NCBI GenBank assembly: GCA_020073645.1
Contig: JAIQET010000049.1
Coordinates: forward strand, 1 to 34,611
From: Terriglobia bacterium
Lineage (GTDB): Bacteria > Acidobacteriota > Terriglobia > Terriglobales > Acidobacteriaceae
Length of the DNA stretch: 34,611 bases
Direction: 5' to 3'
Shown here: positions 31,271 to 34,611 of the stretch, in pieces
Layout of the letters: each line of letters starts with the position of its first letter
How positions within the stretch are numbered: position 1 is the first letter of the stretch
Program-made: the position numbers and the translations under genes
Notes under the pieces: generated by a model
The model's input: only the letters and a program-made list of their open reading frames with translations
The model's database searches: none
What the model was told of the DNA's origin: nothing

Positions 31271-31344
31271 CGTTTCTCTTACGATGACCTGTTTCAGTTA
31301 TTTATTTATGATTGCTGTTCCTGGCCGCCGGCCACTTGCTGCCG

Positions 31345-31548
31345 CTACTGCTTCCGTCGAAAATATCCTTCCTCGTAGCCGGACTTCAGCACGCGGCCGT
31401 TCTGCACCACGACGCTGACCCGGCCTGTAAAATGAAGCGACCACAACAGCCGCTCCATGGCCGCGGACAACACCTCCGCGGAGCGCACCTTCTGGCGAAA
31501 CTCCACGAAGTTCCCCGCCTCGTTTTCCGGTTGTGGGTTGGTGATCAT
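31345..31548 (-). CDS. First early protein of the phage-like element, unknown
   Basis: A 67-residue protein (MITNPQPENEAGNFVEFRQKVRSAEVLSAAMERLLW...). The N-terminus is acidic, the centre helical, the end basic (VLKSGYEEGYFRRKQ). A GGAG site stands 12 nt before the ATG, and a good promoter lies about 40 nt upstream, divergent from the repressor gene. The next feature downstream is a terminator. Position would suit a Cro-like or antitermination protein, but I see no recognisable domain. Confidence 0.6.
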   Translation of the reverse strand: MITNPQPENEAGNFVEFRQKVRSAEVLSAAMERLLWSLHFTGRVSVVVQNGRVLKSGYEEGYFRRKQ

Positions 31549-31589
31549 GCGTTGAATGACTCCAGTATGAGTTATATAAATGGGCTTAT

Positions 31590-31617
31590 GCTATAGCTTT
31601 GTGGCGAAATGTGTCAA
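31590..31617 (-). promoter_or_regulatory. Early promoter of the phage-like element
   Basis: On the minus strand a perfect TTGACA (31617-31612) is separated by 16 nt from TATAGC (31595-31590). It would start transcription about 35-40 nt before the 67-aa gene. The -35 box overlaps the inverted repeat at 31615-31633, fitting repression by the divergent repressor. Confidence 0.7.
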
Positions 31618-31633
31618 GGAGTTTATTTCCTTG
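31615..31633. promoter_or_regulatory. Candidate repressor operator
   Basis: CAAGGA and TCCTTG (perfect 6-bp arms, 7-nt spacer) form a 19-bp inverted repeat that overlaps the -35 box of the early promoter. A second near-palindrome GCTATAGC lies at 31590-31597 on the -10 box. Confidence 0.55.
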
Positions 31634-31681
31634 TAGATGATGTGCTTGCCAAGTCAATAGCAGAACGCTATAGTCGAGTGT

Positions 31682-31687
31682 TATACT
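31682..31687 (+). promoter_or_regulatory. -10 box for a probably leaderless repressor mRNA
   Basis: TATACT ends 6 nt before the repressor ATG at 31694, so the expected transcription start falls on or beside the ATG. No ribosome site exists upstream. The -35 region is poor, as in promoters activated by the repressor itself. Confidence 0.55.
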
Positions 31688-31693
31688 TAAACC

Positions 31694-32410
31694 ATGAAAT
31701 TCCGCACTCTGCAGGACAACCTGCGCAAGACCTTGTGGCACCGTATTGAAGAGGGGGATCTGACCGGGATTCGCCTGGCCGAGCAGACCGGCTTCCGGCA
31801 GGCCCATATTTCCAACTTCCTCAACCGCAAACGCGGCTTGAGCCTTGAAGGCATGGACAAGGTGTTGAATGTCCAGCACCTCTCGGTGCTCGACCTGCTC
31901 GATCCCAACGAGATCAACAAGCGGGCCAGCATCCTCCCGCCCGCCGACGACGAGTTCAACAACGTGCTACTGGTCGAGGGTACCGTCGCCGCTACGGAGC
32001 CTCTCATCATGAAGATGAGCGTCAAGGACATCCTCAAGTTCAAGAAGACCTTCCTCCGCAAGCTTCGCCCCGAGATGGAAGGCAACCGCGATAGCTGGGA
32101 GCGATTCGTCCTTGTCAAGGTCGATGCCCGCGAGGGCATGAGCATGTATCCCCGGCTGCTGCCCGGCGCCACTGTTCTTCTCGACCGCCACTACAATTCC
32201 CTCAAGCCGTACCGCAAAGGGGAGTCCAATATGTACGCGGTGAACAAGGATGGTGCCTGTACCGTGAAATATGTGGAGCTGGGAGGGAACCACTTGATCT
32301 TGCGGCCGCACAACCAGGCTTATCCCGTCGAAGTGATGCCGTTGGAAGAAGGCAAGTCTGCTTCCGATTACCTCATCGGTCGCGTCTGCTACGTGGGCAT
32401 CGAGACCTAG
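31694..32410 (+). CDS. CI/LexA-like repressor (HTH + S24 peptidase-like domain)
   Basis: A 238-residue two-domain regulator. Residues about 23-60 (LTGIRLAEQTGFRQAHISNFLNRKRGLS) form an XRE-type HTH. The C-terminal half (about 125-235) is the S24 fold: EGMSMYPRLLPGATVLL with Ser150 as nucleophile and ACTVKYVEL with Lys192 as base, then HLILRPHNQAYP and IGRVCYVG. Such proteins repress phage genes and self-cleave at Ala-Gly when RecA is activated. No Ala-Gly pair is visible in the linker (about 80-120; there is TVAATEP), so release may not follow the standard route. It faces the early promoter and appears leaderless. It is tail to tail with the MarR gene, 9 bp apart. Confidence 0.9.
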   Translation: MKFRTLQDNLRKTLWHRIEEGDLTGIRLAEQTGFRQAHISNFLNRKRGLSLEGMDKVLNVQHLSVLDLLDPNEINKRASILPPADDEFNNVLLVEGTVAATEPLIMKMSVKDILKFKKTFLRKLRPEMEGNRDSWERFVLVKVDAREGMSMYPRLLPGATVLLDRHYNSLKPYRKGESNMYAVNKDGACTVKYVELGGNHLILRPHNQAYPVEVMPLEEGKSASDYLIGRVCYVGIET

Positions 32411-32419
32411 CAGCCGTCG

Positions 32420-32881
32420 TCACGTCCACCGTTGCAGCAGACGCTGCAAAACCTCCACTGCCTCGCCCAGCGTCGACAGCTCATCTCTCGTCAGCTGCGC
32501 AAGCTGCCGCGCGAGGTATTCGATCCTTGCCTTCCGCCCGCGTTGCATCAGTCGTGCCCCTTTGGGAGTCGCGCGAATCTGAACTCGGCGTGCATCCGCG
32601 GAATCGGATACCCGCTCCGCCAGCCCATTCTTCTCCAGTCCAGTCACGATGCGGGTCATGGTCGGCGGCCTCACCTGCTCCGCGGCCGCCAGTTGACCCA
32701 AGTTCATCGGCCCGCCAAAAACCAGCACAGACAGTGCCGACAACCGTGCCGGTCCTTCGCCCGTCGCCGTGTCCTGCTTCCGCACTCGCCGCAGTAAATG
32801 AATGGCAGCCGAGTGCAACCGGTCCGCCACCTGCTCCACGGACCGATCCCTCGGCCCGTGCTTTGCAACCCTGTGCTTCAT
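32420..32881 (-). CDS. MarR family transcriptional regulator
   Basis: A 153-residue dimeric winged-helix regulator. The DNA-binding part is MNLGQLAAAEQVRPPTMTRIVTGLEKNGLAERVSDSADARRVQIRATPKG (about 59-108), with a recognition helix PPTMTRIVTGL and a wing D.ADARR that is the family hallmark. Long helices at both ends make the dimer. I chose the ATG at 32881 because GGAGAG lies 5-6 nt upstream; the longer start at 32950 adds only non-conserved residues. It is divergent from the ankyrin-repeat gene and probably controls it; a MarR-type palindrome covers that gene's promoter. The ligand is unknown. Confidence 0.93.
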   Translation of the reverse strand: MKHRVAKHGPRDRSVEQVADRLHSAAIHLLRRVRKQDTATGEGPARLSALSVLVFGGPMNLGQLAAAEQVRPPTMTRIVTGLEKNGLAERVSDSADARRVQIRATPKGARLMQRGRKARIEYLARQLAQLTRDELSTLGEAVEVLQRLLQRWT

Positions 32882-33019
32882 CTGCTCTCCACTTTGGTCA
32901 GCGCGAAGAATTCTATCGTGGCAGAGCGGGTGTCTCTGCCTGGACTTCATCCTGAGCGGCCTTCCAGGTCACGAAGGATATCGCACCCGGCTTCGAGACT
33001 TTGCGGGGCAAGTTTCCTC

Positions 33020-33047
33020 TTGACACCCCAGCGTCGCCTATTATAAT
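33020..33047 (+). promoter_or_regulatory. Sigma70 promoter of the ankyrin-repeat gene
   Basis: Consensus TTGACA (33020-33025), a 16-nt spacer and consensus TATAAT (33042-33047), 47 nt before the ATG. Among the best promoter matches in the window. Confidence 0.85.
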
Positions 33048-33049
33048 TC

Positions 33050-33064
33050 ATTAGCATTGCTAAT
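33050..33064. promoter_or_regulatory. MarR-type operator palindrome
   Basis: ATTAGC and GCTAAT, separated by ATT, form a 15-bp palindrome at the transcription start of the ankyrin gene. This matches the TTAGC-type inverted repeats bound by MarR proteins, and the MarR gene is divergent. Confidence 0.75.
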
Positions 33065-33093
33065 TAAATAGAGAAGCCCTGGAGTTGAACTTC

Positions 33094-33750
33094 ATGGACG
33101 AACATGCAGAAGTGATCAGCGCAGTCCAAACCGGAGATCTGGAGAAACTCCGCACCCTGTTGGCGCAAGCCCCATCCCCTGCCTCGGCCCGCGATGCGAA
33201 CGGTGTTTCCGCCATCATGCACGCGCTCTACCGTCGGCGCAAAGAGGTGCTCGACCTGCTGCTTACCACCTGCCCCACTCTCGACATTTTCGAAGCCACA
33301 AGCGTCGGACGCACCGAACGCGTTACCGAACTGCTCCGCCGGGATCCCAATTTAGCCAACGCTTGGTCCGCTGACGGCTTTACCGCCCTGCACTTCGCTG
33401 CGTTCTTCGCGCAGGAAGCCATCGCCGTTCAGTTGCTGGAACATGGCGCCGACCCTGCCGCGCAGGCAAAGAATCCCATGAAGGTCATGCCCCTGCACAG
33501 CGCGGCCGCTGCCCATAACCTGGCAATCGTTCGTGCTCTGCTCGAGCACGGCGCTCCCCCCAACGCCCGCCAGGAGCGCGGCTGGACCGCCATCCACGAA
33601 GCTGCCCAGAACGGCGACCAAGCCATGGTCAGACTGCTGCTCAAGCATGGAGCCGATCGTTCCCTGGCCAACGACGATGGCACCACCCCCCTAGACTTGG
33701 CCACCAAGAATGGACACACCGAGGTCGCCAAACTTCTGGCAGCATCCTAG
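33094..33750 (+). CDS. Ankyrin-repeat protein
   Basis: A 218-residue protein made almost wholly of about six ankyrin repeats (for example DGFTALHFAAFFAQEAIAVQLLEHGADP, KVMPLHSAAAAHNLAIVRALLEHGAPPN, RGWTAIHEAAQNGDQAMVRLLLKHGAD, DGTTPLDLATKNGHTEVAKLLA). Ankyrin repeats mediate protein-protein binding. No signal peptide and no catalytic domain, so a cytoplasmic binding protein is likely. I chose the ATG at 33094, which has GGAG 9 nt upstream; the TTG at 33085 abuts that site. The consensus promoter and palindromic operator upstream suggest strong, MarR-controlled expression. Confidence 0.93.
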   Translation: MDEHAEVISAVQTGDLEKLRTLLAQAPSPASARDANGVSAIMHALYRRRKEVLDLLLTTCPTLDIFEATSVGRTERVTELLRRDPNLANAWSADGFTALHFAAFFAQEAIAVQLLEHGADPAAQAKNPMKVMPLHSAAAAHNLAIVRALLEHGAPPNARQERGWTAIHEAAQNGDQAMVRLLLKHGADRSLANDDGTTPLDLATKNGHTEVAKLLAAS

Positions 33751-33756
33751 CCTTGA

Positions 33757-33776
33757 CTCTGTGTCTCCGTGGCGAA
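33757..33776. repeat. Half copy of the octad hairpin repeat
   Basis: Matches 639-658 at 19 of 20 positions (CTCTGTGT CTCCGTGG type). It lies just after the ankyrin gene. Confidence 0.8.
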
Positions 33777-33883
33777 CCAGCCTGCTGCTGCACACCCCCC
33801 ACGCGGGGTAAACTTGGATTTGGGAAGTTTGTACAATAGGTCAGTTGATCTTAACGGTTGCGACCGATCATTCCAGAGGCAGT

Positions 33884-34153
33884 ATGGACGACGAAGTCGA
33901 CATCCCCAGCATTCGTATCCCGACGGAGGCATTCATGGAGGAAGCACCCGCCACCGGCGCCACAGCGCGCCGCAACGAAGACATTGCCCTCGATCTCATG
34001 AAGTTCATCGCTATGACCACCGGCTACGGGCGAACCAGTTCCTCGGGAGTCGGCTTCCAGGGCAGCGGCGCCGCCGCCAAGCCGGAAGAATATGCCAATC
34101 ACCTCCTCGAGCTGTACGGACGCTGCTTGGAGGCCGTGCAGGGGAAAAAATAA
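33884..34153 (+). CDS. Small conserved-looking hypothetical protein
   Basis: An 89-residue protein starting MDDEVDIPSIRIPTEAF. An acidic N-terminus is followed by helical stretches DIALDLMKFIAMTTGYG and KPEEYANHLLELYGRCLEAVQ, joined by a Gly/Ser-rich loop. AGAGG stands 5-9 nt before the ATG at 33884. I do not recognise the family. It lies alone between the ankyrin gene and a convergent Lys-rich gene. Typical codon use and a ribosome site speak for a real gene. Confidence 0.7.
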   Translation: MDDEVDIPSIRIPTEAFMEEAPATGATARRNEDIALDLMKFIAMTTGYGRTSSSGVGFQGSGAAAKPEEYANHLLELYGRCLEAVQGKK

Positions 34154-34205
34154 AGGTCACACTCGACGGACGCTTCGCCGCCCCCGATGTCAGGTGCCCG
34201 AGAAA

Positions 34206-34232
34206 CAAAAAGCCGCGGCCTTAGGCCGCGGC
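34206..34232 (-). terminator. Terminator of the Lys-rich gene
   Basis: On the minus strand GCCGCGGCC, a TAA loop and GGCCGCGGC make a perfect 9-bp stem followed by TTTTTGTTT, 60 nt after the stop of the Lys-rich gene. Confidence 0.88.
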
Positions 34233-34293
34233 GTGATTGCATTGCCAAGCTGGCGCTAGGCCCGGGAAGGCGGAGCGCCACTCTACGTGGTTA

Positions 34294-34611
34294 TTAGCGA
34301 CGGCGGCGGCCGCCCTTCTTGCGGGCCGCCTTCTTTTTCGCGGGTTTTCTCTTGGCGGCTTTCTTCTTCCGCGCGGGTTTCTTCTTCGTCGGTTTCTTCT
34401 TCGCCGGCTTCTTCTTTGCGGCCTTCCTGGCCGGTTTCTTTTTGGCTGGCTTTTTCTTGGCCGGCTTCTTCTTCGCCGGTTTGGGCGCGCCTCCGCCGCC
34501 ACCTCCCATAGGCTGCGGGGCGGGTGGAGTAGGCATCATCGGTTCCGGTTCCGGCTCACCCACGGCCGGCATTTCCGCTTCTTCTTCCTCTTCTTCTTCC
34601 TCGTAATCTTC
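34294..34611 (-). CDS. Lys/Ala/Pro-rich histone-H1-like C-terminus (partial)
   Basis: The frame stays open to the right edge, so this is only the end of a gene (105 residues visible). It begins with an acidic run (EDYEEEEEEEEAE), then a Pro/Met/Gly stretch, then about 60 residues of KKPA-type repeats (AKKKPAKKKPARKA...) and a final RKKGGRRRR. Such tails bind DNA or RNA non-specifically, as in bacterial histone-H1-like proteins and AlgP. The first half is acidic, so the whole protein may be a charged, disordered nucleoid or stress protein. An ATG at 34572 exists but is inside the acidic-to-basic chain and is probably not the start. Confidence 0.8.
   Translation of the reverse strand, partial: EDYEEEEEEEEAEMPAVGEPEPEPMMPTPPAPQPMGGGGGGAPKPAKKKPAKKKPAKKKPARKAAKKKPAKKKPTKKKPARKKKAAKRKPAKKKAARKKGGRRRR

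Overview
The window looks like a chromosomal segment of a high-GC, probably acidobacterial (Terriglobia/Koribacter-like) bacterium. That assignment is an inference from the gene families, the host gene order and the style of the intergenic repeats; no rRNA or tRNA is present to fix the taxonomy.

Left flank (1-6230, plus strand): a 2-oxoacid dehydrogenase operon. In order it holds the C-terminus of dihydrolipoyl dehydrogenase (E3), octanoyltransferase LipB, E1-alpha, E1-beta, a small DUF2007-type protein, a membrane-anchored monohaem cytochrome c, and the lipoyl-bearing E2 acyltransferase. LipB supplies the lipoyl precursor that E2 needs. LipB carries an in-frame insert that looks like a dispersed intergenic repeat.

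Centre (6261-32410): a phage-like element, almost all on the minus strand and read from right to left. It begins at a CI/LexA-like S24 repressor (plus strand) that faces a divergent sigma70-like promoter. Next come a 67-aa protein, a terminator, a zinc-ribbon protein, a sigma70-region-4-like HTH protein and a second terminator directly in front of the late genes. The late genes are a 123-aa protein, a dual-specificity phosphatase, three consecutive proteins with Sec signal peptides (a tail-fibre-like protein, a beta-helix protein with a NodB-like deacetylase domain inserted, and a large beta-helix protein), large terminase, a HipA-like kinase + DUF3037 + small membrane-protein cassette, portal, prohead protease, scaffold, major capsid protein, connector/completion proteins, tail tube, tail hub, a holin-like protein, two small proteins and a lipoprotein. 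I see no integrase, replication gene, tape-measure gene or endolysin. Repressor, sigma-like activator and particle genes without replication or integration resemble domesticated elements of the PBSX or gene-transfer-agent kind.

Right flank (32420-34611): a MarR-family regulator divergent from an ankyrin-repeat protein, with a good promoter and a palindromic operator between them; a small hypothetical protein; and the C-terminus of a Lys/Ala/Pro-rich, histone-H1-like protein that runs off the window.

Across the window, and above all between the phage genes, the short gaps contain degenerate tandem repeats with a 7-nt (sometimes 8-nt) period. The unit sequence differs from gap to gap. No gene-free stretch exceeds about 300 bases; the longest is 10031-10302, where I see no convincing gene.
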